Source: Bacillus piscicola
Lineage (GTDB): Bacteria > Bacillota > Bacilli > Bacillales > Marinococcaceae
Length of the DNA: 64,000 nucleotides
Assembly: GCF_022458745.1 (NCBI RefSeq)
Contig: NZ_JAJJJF010000001.1
Span: 896,890-960,889, forward strand
Reading direction: 5' to 3'
The position numbers were made by a program, and so were the translations under genes. Under the pieces are notes generated by a model. That model was not told the DNA's origin, did no database searches, and saw only the letters and a list, made by a program, of their open reading frames with translations. Below are positions 52,362-61,687 of this stretch, piece after piece (position 1 is the stretch's first letter; each line of letters starts with the position of its first letter).

Positions 52362-53456
52362 ATGGAAAATACAAGTGTGAAGGAACCAATGGTTCATACA
52401 GGCAGTACCAACCCTGTTAACAGTGCGTTTGCATCTCATTTTGCGAAATCGATGTTCTTGACTGTTTCTGGTCTTGTCATTCTGTCTTTTGTCGCGACAA
52501 GAATGTTTACGCACGTTGATTTAAACCTTTACGGCTATATGGTAGGGACGGTTGTGTTTTTAGCAGGCTTTTTTTACCGCTTTATTTCGTGGGGAGAGCG
52601 GCCACCGACTAAAATCCTTATCAAAAAAGGGCTGAAGCTGTTGTTCCGCCGTTCGACGTTGAAAACATCCGTAGAACACTTAGCTACATATCGATTTATC
52701 TGGAACAGGGGAGTATACCGTTGGACGCAGCATCTCCTTATAGGCTGGGGGTGTGTGCTGGCCATATTGGTGACATTCCCACTCGTTTTTGGGTGGATGT
52801 ATTTCACGATGGAGGAGAGCGGTTACTACACAATTGTAGCGTTAGGTATGAACGTGATGACCGTGCCAGCAGATGGCATCATCGCCTTTCTCTCTTATAA
52901 CGCATTAAACATCAGTGCGATTATGGTGATTGCCGGTGTTTGTATGGCGCTATACCGCAGGCTAAAAAACATGCAAGCACGAGCAGAGCAGACTTTTATG
53001 TATGATTTCATGCCGCTTTATCTGTTGTTATTCGTCAGTATTACGGGTCTTCTTTTAACTTTTATTAATGTCTTTCTGCACGGAAACGGCCATTATGTCA
53101 TGTCACTCATTCACCAGTATTCCGTAATTGTGACGCTAATTTATTTGCCTTTTGGGAAGCTTGCTCACATTCCTTTCCGCCCTGTCAGTGTGTTTGCGCG
53201 CAATTACCGGGAGCATTATGGCAAGGAATCGATGAAAGAATGTAAAGTGTGTGGAACTGAATTTGTCTCGACGGAGCAATCGAATGATGTCATCAACGTA
53301 CTGGGACAAAACGACTTGGAATTTGACATGAAAGACGGTTTTAACTTGGCTGAACTTTGTCTTCCTTGCCGTAGAAAATACCGCATTTCTAAGTTCTCGG
53401 GATTTGCGACTCATGAAGTACCAATTAAGGAGGCAAACCAAGATGCAAAAGGATAA
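52362..53456 (+). CDS. cytochrome-b-like membrane subunit (NarI-like) with C-terminal Cys pairs
   Basis: First gene of the operon. 364 residues, five to six helices. Candidate heme ligands H124 (RWTQHLLIGWG), H251 and H269 (HQYSVIVTLIYLPFGKLAHI). The C-terminal cytoplasmic tail has C294-K-V-C297 and C333-L-P-C336, a zinc-ribbon or Fe-S-like site not usual in NarI. Probably takes electrons from quinol; inference. GAGGGAG precedes ATG 52362; it overlaps the next gene by 14 nt. Confidence 0.75.
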   Translation: MENTSVKEPMVHTGSTNPVNSAFASHFAKSMFLTVSGLVILSFVATRMFTHVDLNLYGYMVGTVVFLAGFFYRFISWGERPPTKILIKKGLKLLFRRSTLKTSVEHLATYRFIWNRGVYRWTQHLLIGWGCVLAILVTFPLVFGWMYFTMEESGYYTIVALGMNVMTVPADGIIAFLSYNALNISAIMVIAGVCMALYRRLKNMQARAEQTFMYDFMPLYLLLFVSITGLLLTFINVFLHGNGHYVMSLIHQYSVIVTLIYLPFGKLAHIPFRPVSVFARNYREHYGKESMKECKVCGTEFVSTEQSNDVINVLGQNDLEFDMKDGFNLAELCLPCRRKYRISKFSGFATHEVPIKEANQDAKG

Positions 53457-55596
53457 ATTTTTTCGTGATATAGATAATGTGACTCATCCAAATGAAAGGC
53501 TCGTCAAAACACACTGCAGCTATTGCGGCATGCAATGCGGGATGAATCTTCGTGTGAATACAAAAACGAATAAGATTATCGGAGTTGAGCCGAGATATGA
53601 TTGGCCGGTAACGGTTGGCAAAATGTGTCCGAAAGGGGTCACTGCTTATCAGCAGACGAACCATAAAGATCGGATTCTGAAACCTCTTATCCGTGATGAT
53701 GCCTCTTTAAAAGGAACACAAAAAGGTTTTCGGGAAGCGAGCTGGGACGAGGCGTATGATCTTATTGCCAAGAAGTTCAGCGAGCTGCAAACGAATTACG
53801 GAAAGGATTCATTGTCCGTTTTCAGCGGGGTGTCGATGACGAATGAAAAGTGTTACTTGACAGGTAAGTTTGCGAGGGTAGCACTCGGTACCAGATATAT
53901 CGATTACAACGGCCGCTTCTGTATGGCGAGCGCCGCCGGTGGATTTTTACGAACATTCGGTGTGGACCGTGGTTCAACTTTACCGTGGACGGATATACAT
54001 GAAACAGACTGCCTGTTTATTGCGGGAAGCAACACAGCAGAATGTCATCCGACCTCGATGTTCCGGGTGTGGGCCGTACAGGAACGCGGCGGTTACTTAA
54101 TTGTTGCCGATCCACGGGAAACACCAATTGCAAGAAGAGCAGACGTTCATTTAGATTTACGACCTGGAACAGATTTAGCGCTCGCCAACGGCATCTTGCA
54201 TCTATTGATTAAAAACGGTTATACCGATGAAGCGTTTATTAAACAGCATACGAATGGATTTGAAGAAACAAAAGAAGTAGTAAAAGATCTCACGCCGGAA
54301 CATACAAGCTTTATAACCGGAGTTTCTGTAGAGAAAATTGAAAGAGCAGCTGAAATTTATGGGAAAGCTCCAAACGCCATTGTTATGTTTGCCCGTGGCG
54401 TTGAACAGCAGCATAAAGGAGTAGACAATGTGTCAGCCTACTGCAATATGGCACTGGTAACCGGAAAAATTGGCCGGCCGAAAGCAGGTGTTGCGACATT
54501 TACTGGACAAGGGAATGGGCAGGGAGGACGTGAGCACGGGCAAAAATCTGATCTTCTCCCAGGCTACCGGAAAATCACCGACCCGAAAGCAGTAGAATAT
54601 GTGAGCAAAGTATGGGGGATTTCTCCGGAAGAAATGCCAAAACCGGGTGTGTCTGCTTATGAAATGTTTGAGTTGATGAACGATAAAACGATACGCGGCC
54701 TCTATTTACTCTGTTCGAATCCAGCTGTATCTGCACCGAATTTAAACGTCGTGAGAAAAGCGTTAAAAGGCCTTGATTTCATGGTATGCGCTGATTTCTT
54801 TCTCTCTGAGTCTGCTGAATTCGCCGATGTCGTTCTCCCAAGTGTGACGTGGTCGGAAGATGAGGGGACGGTTACCAATTTAGAAGGACGTATTATCAAA
54901 ATAAATAAAGCGCAGGAGCCGCTCGGTGAATCGAAGCCAGACTGGCAGATTCAAGTAGAACTTGCGGAGCGCCTAGGGAAAGGAAAGCATTTCTCTCATC
55001 TTCATACAGCGAGTGACGTGGCTGACGAATTTCGGTTGGCATCGAAAGGCGGGAATGCCGATTATTACGGGGCAACGTGGGACAAAATCGACAAACAAGA
55101 CGGTGTATTCTGGCCTTGTAAAGATGAGGAAGATGAAGGAACCCCGCACATGTTCCATGACAAAAAGTTTTATCATCCAGACGAAAAGGCGAAGATTTGT
55201 GCGCTTCCATACCGTCCGCCAGCAGAAGAACCGGATGAGGAATATCCAATGCGTTTAACAACCGGACGCGTCGTCTATCACTATTTGTCCGGTAACCAGA
55301 CAAGACGAATTCCGTTTTTGAAAGACATGTGCCCGGAACCTTACGTTGAGGTCCATCCACACACCGCGGCCCAGTATAATATTCAACACGATGAAGTGGT
55401 TCGCCTTTATACCCGCAGAGGGGAAAGTAACTATAAAGTGAAAATCACCGAAGCGATTCGTGAGGACACTGTATTCGTACCTTACCATTTCGGTCACGAG
55501 GAATCTATTAATCTGTTAACCATTGCTGCTTTGGATCCGATGTCGAGGATGCCTGAATATAAAGTTTGTGCTGCACAGGTTGAGAAACTTAACTAA
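53443..55596 (+). CDS. molybdopterin oxidoreductase, nitrate-reductase-like catalytic subunit
   Basis: Mo-bisMGD enzyme, 717 residues. N-terminal [4Fe-4S] ligands C25-x2-C28-x3-C32-x29-C62 (HCSYCGMQCGMNL, MCPKG). C160 in YNGRFCMASAAG is the expected molybdenum ligand, as in NasC/NarB-type enzymes. No Tat signal, so cytoplasmic. ATG 53443 follows AAGGAGG. Sequence features are closest to cytoplasmic assimilatory-type nitrate reductases; formate or other substrates are not excluded. Confidence 0.9.
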   Translation: MQKDKFFRDIDNVTHPNERLVKTHCSYCGMQCGMNLRVNTKTNKIIGVEPRYDWPVTVGKMCPKGVTAYQQTNHKDRILKPLIRDDASLKGTQKGFREASWDEAYDLIAKKFSELQTNYGKDSLSVFSGVSMTNEKCYLTGKFARVALGTRYIDYNGRFCMASAAGGFLRTFGVDRGSTLPWTDIHETDCLFIAGSNTAECHPTSMFRVWAVQERGGYLIVADPRETPIARRADVHLDLRPGTDLALANGILHLLIKNGYTDEAFIKQHTNGFEETKEVVKDLTPEHTSFITGVSVEKIERAAEIYGKAPNAIVMFARGVEQQHKGVDNVSAYCNMALVTGKIGRPKAGVATFTGQGNGQGGREHGQKSDLLPGYRKITDPKAVEYVSKVWGISPEEMPKPGVSAYEMFELMNDKTIRGLYLLCSNPAVSAPNLNVVRKALKGLDFMVCADFFLSESAEFADVVLPSVTWSEDEGTVTNLEGRIIKINKAQEPLGESKPDWQIQVELAERLGKGKHFSHLHTASDVADEFRLASKGGNADYYGATWDKIDKQDGVFWPCKDEEDEGTPHMFHDKKFYHPDEKAKICALPYRPPAEEPDEEYPMRLTTGRVVYHYLSGNQTRRIPFLKDMCPEPYVEVHPHTAAQYNIQHDEVVRLYTRRGESNYKVKITEAIREDTVFVPYHFGHEESINLLTIAALDPMSRMPEYKVCAAQVEKLN

Positions 55597-55610
55597 AGGT
55601 TGTGCTCTAA

Positions 55611-56174
55611 ATGACAAAAAGACGATTATTTTTAGAACTGGAAAACTGTATTGGATGCCGGTCTTGCTTGGCCGCTTGTACACAATGCGGCGGACACGAA
55701 CAACGGAATCGAAATTATGTGTATGACGTCAATCCACTCGTCAACAGACAGACGATGCCGCTTATGTGCCTTCATTGTGTTGATCCGGCATGTGCCAGAA
55801 GCTGCCCGGCGCAGGCGATTCAAATTCATGAGACAGGCGCTGTATTGTCGGCCCTTACCGAGAAGTGTATCGGCTGTCAGAACTGTACGATTGCCTGTCC
55901 GTACGGAATACCAAAATTCGACGAAGAACAGAACTTAATGTATAAGTGTGACTTGTGTATCGACCGCACGAAAGATGACATCCCTCCTATGTGTGCTAGC
56001 GTATGTCCGTCTAACACACTGCAATGGCTTACGGAGGAAGAAATTGAAGAAAAGCAGCAAAGGCACGATCTTGGTAATGACAAATGGGTAACGAGCATGC
56101 CTTACCTGGAAGGCGAAACAAATGTAAAAATTAACCTTCCTGGTATTCTAGAAGGCACGACGAAACTGTTTTAA
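55611..56174 (+). CDS. ferredoxin-like electron transfer subunit, four [4Fe-4S] clusters
   Basis: 187 residues with 16 cysteines in four sets: C13/C16/C19/C23, C53/C56/C61/C65, C86/C89/C92/C96 and C113/C116/C128/C132, the DmsB/HycB pattern. It would pass electrons between the membrane subunit and the Mo enzyme. No signal peptide. It lies 14 nt after the catalytic gene. Confidence 0.93.
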   Translation: MTKRRLFLELENCIGCRSCLAACTQCGGHEQRNRNYVYDVNPLVNRQTMPLMCLHCVDPACARSCPAQAIQIHETGAVLSALTEKCIGCQNCTIACPYGIPKFDEEQNLMYKCDLCIDRTKDDIPPMCASVCPSNTLQWLTEEEIEEKQQRHDLGNDKWVTSMPYLEGETNVKINLPGILEGTTKLF

Positions 56175-56189
56175 GGAGGCTGGCTGTAC

Positions 56190-56714
56190 ATGACGGAACG
56201 GAACGGGAAAATTCCTAAAAAAGACGATAATTATACGCATAACATTAATAAAAATAATGAACGCCAAATTGATAGACGAGGTTTTATGAAAGTAGTTGCT
56301 GGTGCTGCCGGGGTGTTTGCCGTTGCCTCCTTACCATGGGGTGGAATTGCAGCTAAAGAATTGATGGGACTCGCGGATAAGGAATATCCCCGTCAGAAAA
56401 TCACTGATTTAAAGGATATTGCGGTAGGTGATTCGGTTACTTTCTCTTTTCCAAGTGAGCACGATGATGCACTTTTAATCCGCCTGGCTGAAGACAAGTT
56501 TGTCGCTTACCAAAATGCCTGTACCCATTTGCGTTGTCCGGTTTATTGGGTCAAGGATGAACAGGAAATGATCTGTCCGTGCCACCACGGAAAATTTGAT
56601 GCGGAAACCGGTGCGCCAGTAGCGGGCCCGCCGCGACGCCCGCTTCCTGAAATTGTCGTAGAAGTGGACGGCGGTGCCGTTTATGCAGTGAGGGTGAGAC
56701 GTTATGAAGCGTAG
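56190..56714 (+). CDS. Rieske [2Fe-2S] protein with Tat-type signal
   Basis: 174 residues. Twin-arginine motif DRRGFMKVV (R29-R30) followed by a hydrophobic stretch (about 36-53), which may be an uncleaved anchor. Rieske ligands C111-T-H113 and C129-P-C131-H132 (CPCHHG). It would be on the outer face of the membrane, while the Mo enzyme is cytoplasmic, which implies electron transfer across the membrane via the cytochrome-like protein. AAGGAGG precedes ATG 56190. Confidence 0.92.
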   Translation: MTERNGKIPKKDDNYTHNINKNNERQIDRRGFMKVVAGAAGVFAVASLPWGGIAAKELMGLADKEYPRQKITDLKDIAVGDSVTFSFPSEHDDALLIRLAEDKFVAYQNACTHLRCPVYWVKDEQEMICPCHHGKFDAETGAPVAGPPRRPLPEIVVEVDGGAVYAVRVRRYEA

Positions 56715-56907
56715 TTATGTTGGTGTGATCGGAATGTGTGCCATCTTACTTTTAAACATTATATTTACACAATTGCTCGTTCATCAGTTTTTCTATCAAA
56801 ATTATGACGCCGTACTCATTTATACAGGGATAAATATTATCCTCTTCCCCATTGCTATATTGATCTATAAAAAAGAGAGTCGCAAAGGAGGTCGTATTAG
56901 TGGCTAG
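56704..56907 (+). CDS. small membrane protein of the oxidoreductase operon
   Basis: 67 residues, two predicted helices (5-27, 36-56) and a basic end (KKESRKGGRISG). Overlaps the Rieske gene by 11 nt. Unrecognised; probably an assembly or anchoring subunit. Confidence 0.75.
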   Translation: MKRSYVGVIGMCAILLLNIIFTQLLVHQFFYQNYDAVLIYTGINIILFPIAILIYKKESRKGGRISG

Positions 56908-57214
56908 TGAGACTTTTTTGGATTTTTGCTTTGTGCAGTCGGCAACAGGCTCATTGGCGGCGAATGTGAACCGCTTCTTTGAACTTTTATTTAAACATCA
57001 ACGACTCAACTGGTACCTTGATACAAAAGAACAGGACGGTGCTGAGATTGTCATTGCTGAACTTAAAGGAATGAGCAGGTGGAATTCAGAAGGAGAAGTC
57101 CTTGAGCATTTGGAGAGAGCAGCTCCCGCGGATTTTTGGAAACTTTTGCAAGGCTACCAGATCCAAGTGTTTCCTGTCGTGATGAAAGGATGCTGTAAAC
57201 ATGGAGACAGTTAA
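56900..57214 (+). CDS. hypothetical protein of the oxidoreductase operon (104 aa)
   Basis: GTG 56900 follows AAAGGAGG and overlaps the previous gene by 8 nt. Soluble, with a C-terminal MKGCCKHGDS cysteine pair. Length and position would suit a NarJ/TorD-like chaperone, but it is shorter than those families and no motif is seen. Confidence 0.7.
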   Translation: MASETFLDFCFVQSATGSLAANVNRFFELLFKHQRLNWYLDTKEQDGAEIVIAELKGMSRWNSEGEVLEHLERAAPADFWKLLQGYQIQVFPVVMKGCCKHGDS

Positions 57215-57479
57215 CGCGGAATCGTTGTATGCATTTATTTCGGCCTCCGTGGAAGTGTCTGTACATGGAGGTGAAGAGGAGGACCGAGGACCTTCGATCA
57301 AACGGACGTTAAAGAAGCTGGAGCTGTGCCCAGATAAAACCCATCTGAGGATTTATTTTGACAACTACTTCTTTCTGGCTGTTCCGTTAACGAATACGGT
57401 TAGCCGCAGTGACAATGAATGGACTGCGTACGACGAAGAAGCTAGGTTGTATTACTCGATTAAAAAGACAGCTGTCTAA
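57201..57479 (+). CDS. hypothetical protein of the oxidoreductase operon (92 aa)
   Basis: ATG 57201 overlaps the previous gene by 14 nt (AAAGGATG upstream). Soluble, Glu/Arg-rich, no cysteines except one; no known motif. Last gene before the terminator. Confidence 0.7.
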   Translation: METVNAESLYAFISASVEVSVHGGEEEDRGPSIKRTLKKLELCPDKTHLRIYFDNYFFLAVPLTNTVSRSDNEWTAYDEEARLYYSIKKTAV

Positions 57480-57519
57480 GTGGTTGGGCGCGTAAGAAAC
57501 TTTTCCCTATACCTTAAAC

Positions 57520-57557
57520 AAAGGAAGCAGGACGTATCGTCTTGCTTCCTTTTGTTT
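57520..57557 (+). terminator. terminator of the oxidoreductase operon
   Basis: AAAGGAAGCA / TGCTTCCTTT stem with inner GAC/GTC and a T-rich tail. Confidence 0.9.
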
Positions 57558-57571
57558 GTTGCTTTTCGGTA

Positions 57572-58453
57572 TTACCGGACACACTGCCTTTTAAGGTTTT
57601 TTTGCCAGTTTCGAAACTCCAGTTCTTCGAAAACAGCTGCCATCTTGCTCTCGTTGATGTCATAGAGAGCTTCTTCTAAGGAACAGGAAATACCGGTGTC
57701 GCAATGGATACGGGCAAGCTGACGTGACAGGTACATCATGTCGAGATTTTCTTCGATCTTTGTGCGCTGTCCGTTTGGTAAGTCAGCCATATTTTCTAGA
57801 ATTCCTTCAATGGAATGGTGTGCTTTTAATAGTTTCAAAGCTGTTTTTTCCCCAATGCCGCGGACACCGGGATAGTTGTCACTCGTATCACCCATGAGAG
57901 CTTTCACGTCGATGAGCTGGGCGGGGGTGATGCCTTTTTCTTTAATAAAGGACGCTTCAGTGTATTCAGTATAATTCCCGTAGCCTTTTTTCAAGAGGGC
58001 GACCGTGACGTTTTCCTGTAGCAATTGCAGAAGGTCTTGATCCCCAGAAAGGATGATGACTTCATTCTCTTCACTGAAAACCTGGCTGAGTGTGCCGATA
58101 CAGTCATCCGCTTCATAGCCGACAAGGCCAATGTTTGGAATGTTGAGGGCACTGACAACCTCTTTCGCAAGGTCGAATTGGGGGATTAATTCTACCGGGG
58201 GAGCACCGCGGTTCGCTTTATAGTCAGCATATAGATCGTTTCGGAACGTACGGCTCCCCATGTCCCAACAGCAGACGACATGGGTGGGCTCATATGTGTC
58301 GATTGCCGTAAACAGATGTTTGACAAGCCCGTATACCGCGTTTGTCGGAAGCCCTTTGCTGTTTATCATATAGTAATTGTTCATCGCAGTTGCATAAAAC
58401 GCCCGGAATAACAGCGCCATTCCGTCAACCAGCATGATCTTATTTTTTATCAT
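57572..58453 (-). CDS. ypcP: 5'-3' exonuclease (YpcP-like)
   Basis: FEN-type nuclease like the N-terminal domain of DNA polymerase I. 293 residues; acidic residues in MLVDGMALLFRAF, VCCWDMGSRTFRNDLYADYKANR, GYEADDCIGTL and SGDQDLLQLL, plus the helix-hairpin-helix GVRGIGEKTALKLL. GAGGAGAAT precedes ATG 58453. B. subtilis YpcP acts in Okazaki fragment processing and repair. Confidence 0.94.
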   Translation of the reverse strand: MIKNKIMLVDGMALLFRAFYATAMNNYYMINSKGLPTNAVYGLVKHLFTAIDTYEPTHVVCCWDMGSRTFRNDLYADYKANRGAPPVELIPQFDLAKEVVSALNIPNIGLVGYEADDCIGTLSQVFSEENEVIILSGDQDLLQLLQENVTVALLKKGYGNYTEYTEASFIKEKGITPAQLIDVKALMGDTSDNYPGVRGIGEKTALKLLKAHHSIEGILENMADLPNGQRTKIEENLDMMYLSRQLARIHCDTGISCSLEEALYDINESKMAAVFEELEFRNWQKNLKRQCVR

Positions 58454-58527
58454 TAGGTATTCTCCTCATCTTTTTTCTCTCTCTACTATAACAAAAATTT
58501 CATAGAAGATGAGGCGGTCAGATTTAT

Positions 58528-58560
58528 AAAAAACCGGATGGTGCATGAGGCACCATCCGA
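58528..58560 (-). terminator. terminator of the acyl-CoA dehydrogenase-like gene
   Basis: CGGATGGTGC / GCACCATCCG with a T run on the minus strand, 13 nt after the stop. Confidence 0.9.
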
Positions 58561-58572
58561 TTGCTCCATCTA

Positions 58573-59727
58573 TTATTTGCTGCGTGCATAGGCTTCTTGC
58601 GCGAGCTGTATGATTGTCATATCGTCCATCGGCGGGTTGTGAAGACCGGCTCTTACGTCTCGGTAGTAGCGCTGTAAAGGGTTATTGGATGCTAAGCTTT
58701 TCGCTCCGACGACACGCATCGCGAGATCAACAACTGTTAAGGCATCGTTGACGACAGAGTGCTTAACGGCTGCAAGTTCGGTTTTCATCTGCTCACGTTG
58801 CTCACGAACTGCTTGGTCCCATTTCCCGGCAACCGAGAAGAGGAAGTGGCGGCTTCGTACGATCAAAAGCTCCGCCTCCCCAATTTTTTGCTTCACATTC
58901 GGGAGATCGGAAATGGTCCCTTTAATACTATTTGGCGAATAGTTCTGTGCGTAACGGGCGCTGTATTCTAAAGCTGCTTCAGCTATCCCTAAATAACAGA
59001 CGGGAACGTGAAGGAGCCATCCCGCTGCCTCTTTATCTCCAGGGACAAGTTCTTGCACAAAGTCGTCTTCAGCAAGCTCCACCTGATTAAGGACGAGATC
59101 TTCACTTCCCGTTGCACGCATTCCAAGCATATCCCACGTATAATCGATGGAGACCCCTTCCAAAGAACGACGCACAAGGAAGTTGCCGACTTTGTCACTG
59201 CCTTCGATACCGGCGCTGACAACAAAGTAGTGAAGTATCGGCGCGAGAGTGGTAAACGTTTTCCGCCCTGTAATTGTCCAGCCGTTTTCTGTTTTTACTG
59301 CTGTCGTTTCCGGACGGCCACCGCGGGTAGGGCTCCCCGTAGCCGGTTCACTTGCTGTATTATTTAAGAGGGAGCCGTTCGCCACGATATCCTCCGCAAC
59401 TTTTTGATATGTTTCTTCTTTCCAAGTACCTGTTTCCCCTAACTGCATGACAATCCCCATGTGCCAGCCGATAGATAAAGCGGTGGCACCATCCACTTTA
59501 GCAATCACTTCTTGCAGTTCTAACATATCTGAGAGGGAGAGTCCGCCGCCTCCGTATCTTTCCGGGATAGTCAGCGCCGGATATTTTATCTCCTGTAAGG
59601 TTTGAAAATTTTCGAAGGGAAAGGAGCCTTCCTGGTCATGTTCAGCAGCCCTGTCCCGGAACACAGCGACCTGTTTTTCTAATACTTCGATACGTTTTTG
59701 TTGGTCTTTACACTCAAGTAAATTCAT
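58573..59727 (-). CDS. acyl-CoA dehydrogenase family flavoprotein
   Basis: 384 residues from ATG 59727 (GAGGATGATGG upstream). N-terminal helical domain with PALTIPERYGGGGLSLSDMLELQEVIAKVD, middle beta domain with LNNTASEPATGSPTRGG, GWTITGRKTFTTLAP and MLGMRATGSEDLVLNQV, C-terminal helical bundle. The catalytic Glu position is unclear, and the pattern resembles the DszC/monooxygenase-like branch. Substrate unknown. Confidence 0.85.
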   Translation of the reverse strand: MNLLECKDQQKRIEVLEKQVAVFRDRAAEHDQEGSFPFENFQTLQEIKYPALTIPERYGGGGLSLSDMLELQEVIAKVDGATALSIGWHMGIVMQLGETGTWKEETYQKVAEDIVANGSLLNNTASEPATGSPTRGGRPETTAVKTENGWTITGRKTFTTLAPILHYFVVSAGIEGSDKVGNFLVRRSLEGVSIDYTWDMLGMRATGSEDLVLNQVELAEDDFVQELVPGDKEAAGWLLHVPVCYLGIAEAALEYSARYAQNYSPNSIKGTISDLPNVKQKIGEAELLIVRSRHFLFSVAGKWDQAVREQREQMKTELAAVKHSVVNDALTVVDLAMRVVGAKSLASNNPLQRYYRDVRAGLHNPPMDDMTIIQLAQEAYARSK

Positions 59728-59892
59728 CTTTCCATCATCCTCAATTACAACGTTATGTTTCTCTTTATAAATCATAACATAAGAAAAGCATATAAAACAT
59801 ACCCAAATTATAGGGATTAATAACAAAAATTTTTAATTCATTTAACATACCTTCGCCTGACCTTTCAATGTTCTGGAGAGATAATAGAAGGG

Positions 59893-59927
59893 AAGCCAGG
59901 TCTCACGATCAAAATGGTACCTGGCTT
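59893..59927. other. hairpin without T run
   Basis: AAGCCAGGT / ACCTGGCTT, perfect 9-bp arms with a 17-nt loop in the 270-bp gap; no gene nearby uses it obviously. Confidence 0.5.
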
Positions 59928-60000
59928 AAGTGTCAAATCAAAGTGAACGTTCTAAGGGTTCGCATTTGGAAAAACGTCTCTCCCATTAGAGATCTGTTTT

Positions 60001-60192
60001 TTAATCTTTACTGCTGTTTTCTTCAGGAGGAGGTGAGGGAAAGGAACGTCTTCCAAATAACAGCTCTGACCATCGATCATGTGACTTCTCCGGTGTTGCT
60101 TGTTCTTTCTCTTCCCCTTTCGCTATATTACGCTTATTTGACGCTTCTTCACTAAGGTAGGGGGAGGAATAGGACGGCTCTTTTTTATCCAT
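60001..60192 (-). CDS. small hypothetical protein (63 aa)
   Basis: AAGGAGAG precedes ATG 60192. Hydrophilic and low-complexity, ending with RWSELLFGRRSFPSPPPEENSSKD. Not recognised; similar short Pro/Glu-rich products are common in bacilli. A weak hairpin (TCTCT/AGAGA, 59977-59992) follows its stop. Confidence 0.6.
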   Translation of the reverse strand: MDKKEPSYSSPYLSEEASNKRNIAKGEEKEQATPEKSHDRWSELLFGRRSFPSPPPEENSSKD

Positions 60193-60437
60193 ACATAACT
60201 CTCCTTCTACAAGTATTGTTAGTATAAACTATTCTTCATTTTTACGTTATTCACATGTATAAAAGGTGTGTAGGCGTCTTCTGAGGTTACGTTTTTTCTT
60301 GAGCCTTTACTTTTCCCTTATTAATCACATTTGTGAAAAGCGGTCATAATAAAGTTCTGAAAAAGGATTAGTAATAGAATGAAGATAAAGATGAAGAATA
60401 AAAGAAAGTAAAAAAATAATTGATGAGGGGGAGTGGT

Positions 60438-61370
60438 ATGAGAAATTGCGTATGTTTAATCGTATTTATATTGGTGTTGATGTTTATTACAACGGCGGAT
60501 GGTTTTCGAGGGCTTGGAAGTATTCCTGGAGAAAAATCAGCAGCCGCTGCAGAAGCGGGGCTAGCTGTTCATTTTATCGACGTTGGGCAAGGAGACAGCA
60601 CTCTCATTGTCTATAATGGGAAAACGATGCTCATTGATGGGGGCCCAAGGGATGCAGGGAACAAGGTTGTTTCTTACTTGAAAGCAGTAGGTGTTGACCA
60701 TTTGGATATGCTTGTTGCTACTCATTCCGATGCCGATCATGTGGGGGGTCTCGTTGAAGTAGTAGATCAAATACCAGTAAACCATGTGTTAGACAGTGGT
60801 AAAGAACACATCACAGAAACGTATGCTGACTACTTAAGAATGATCGATGAGAAGGATATTTGCTTTGAAATAGTTAATAGAGGCCACGATATAGACTTTG
60901 CAACAGACGTGGATATACAAGTACGAAACGGATTAAGTTCAAGCATGGAACGAAACGATTCTTCGCTTGTTCTAAAGTTGTCATATGGTGAAACGGATTT
61001 CATGCTTATGGGAGACGCAACGAAGATGAATGAAGTGAGAATCATGGACGAGGGTAACGTCGAGGCGGAAATAATAAAAGTTGGCCATCATGGGTCTAAC
61101 ACTTCCTCGGGGAGGAGTTTTCTCGATAAAGTACAGCCAGAAACTGCGATTCTTTCGTATGGAGAAAATGATTTTGGGCATCCGGATGCAAGGGTTGTAC
61201 GGCGATTACGCCAAGCCGGAGCAGAGCTGTACAGCACCTATCAATCCGGAGATATCGTGGTGTCCGTTTTCCAAAATGGATACACGATTAATGCTGAGCC
61301 ATGGGAAGGAGAGGGGGTGCGGCATGACGAGCAGAATCAGGCACCTGGTATGCTGTTCCGAGGTGCATAA
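60438..61370 (+). CDS. secreted metallo-beta-lactamase fold protein (ComEC-like)
   Basis: 310 residues. N-terminal signal or anchor helix (MRNCVCLIVFILVLMFITTADG), then an MBL domain: FIDVGQGDSTLIV, THSDADHVGG (HxDxDH metal motif), MGDATKMNE, VGHHGSNTSSG and GHPDARVV, matching the ComEC C-terminal nuclease-like domain. No ComEC membrane domain. Probably an extracytoplasmic nuclease or phosphodiesterase. ATG 60438 has GAGGGGGAG upstream. Confidence 0.88.
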   Translation: MRNCVCLIVFILVLMFITTADGFRGLGSIPGEKSAAAAEAGLAVHFIDVGQGDSTLIVYNGKTMLIDGGPRDAGNKVVSYLKAVGVDHLDMLVATHSDADHVGGLVEVVDQIPVNHVLDSGKEHITETYADYLRMIDEKDICFEIVNRGHDIDFATDVDIQVRNGLSSSMERNDSSLVLKLSYGETDFMLMGDATKMNEVRIMDEGNVEAEIIKVGHHGSNTSSGRSFLDKVQPETAILSYGENDFGHPDARVVRRLRQAGAELYSTYQSGDIVVSVFQNGYTINAEPWEGEGVRHDEQNQAPGMLFRGA

Positions 61371-61460
61371 AATGGAAACAAGCTTGCACATATTTTTCAA
61401 AAAAAGAGGAAAAGTATATACGTAACTTCTTTAATTGAAAAACAGATAGGGGGCGGGCAA

Positions 61461-61640
61461 ATGGAAGCACAACGCGCACAAGAAATCCTTTCCATGGATA
61501 GTATGGTGGATGTAACCTACAACGGTGAAAAAGTGTACATTGAACACGTCGACCAAGGTACGAAACAGGCGACTGTACATCCATTGGATAGTCCAGATAT
61601 CAAGCAAAATGTTTCTGTAAACGAATTGACGGAGCAGTGA
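61461..61640 (+). CDS. sspH: H-type small acid-soluble spore protein
   Basis: 59 residues, below ORF-finding limits. The sequence starts MEAQRAQEILSMDSMVDVTY and goes on with GEKVYIEHVDQGTKQATVHP and NVSVNELTEQ, which follows SspH from start to end. AGGGGGCGGG precedes ATG 61461. Expected to be expressed in the forespore; no sigma-G promoter was identified with confidence. Confidence 0.92.
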   Translation: MEAQRAQEILSMDSMVDVTYNGEKVYIEHVDQGTKQATVHPLDSPDIKQNVSVNELTEQ

Positions 61641-61642
61641 AC

Positions 61643-61684
61643 AAAAGGCGGGTGAACGTGAATAGACGTTCACCCGCCTTTTGT
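61643..61684. terminator. bidirectional terminator
   Basis: AAAAGGCGGGTGAACGT / ACGTTCACCCGCCTTTT, 17 bp, 6-nt loop, between sspH and the BCCT gene. Confidence 0.95.
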
Positions 61685-61687
61685 TTT

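Noticed and set aside
53918..53926. Selenocysteine at the molybdenum ligand
   Set aside because: Codon 160 is TGT, an ordinary cysteine.
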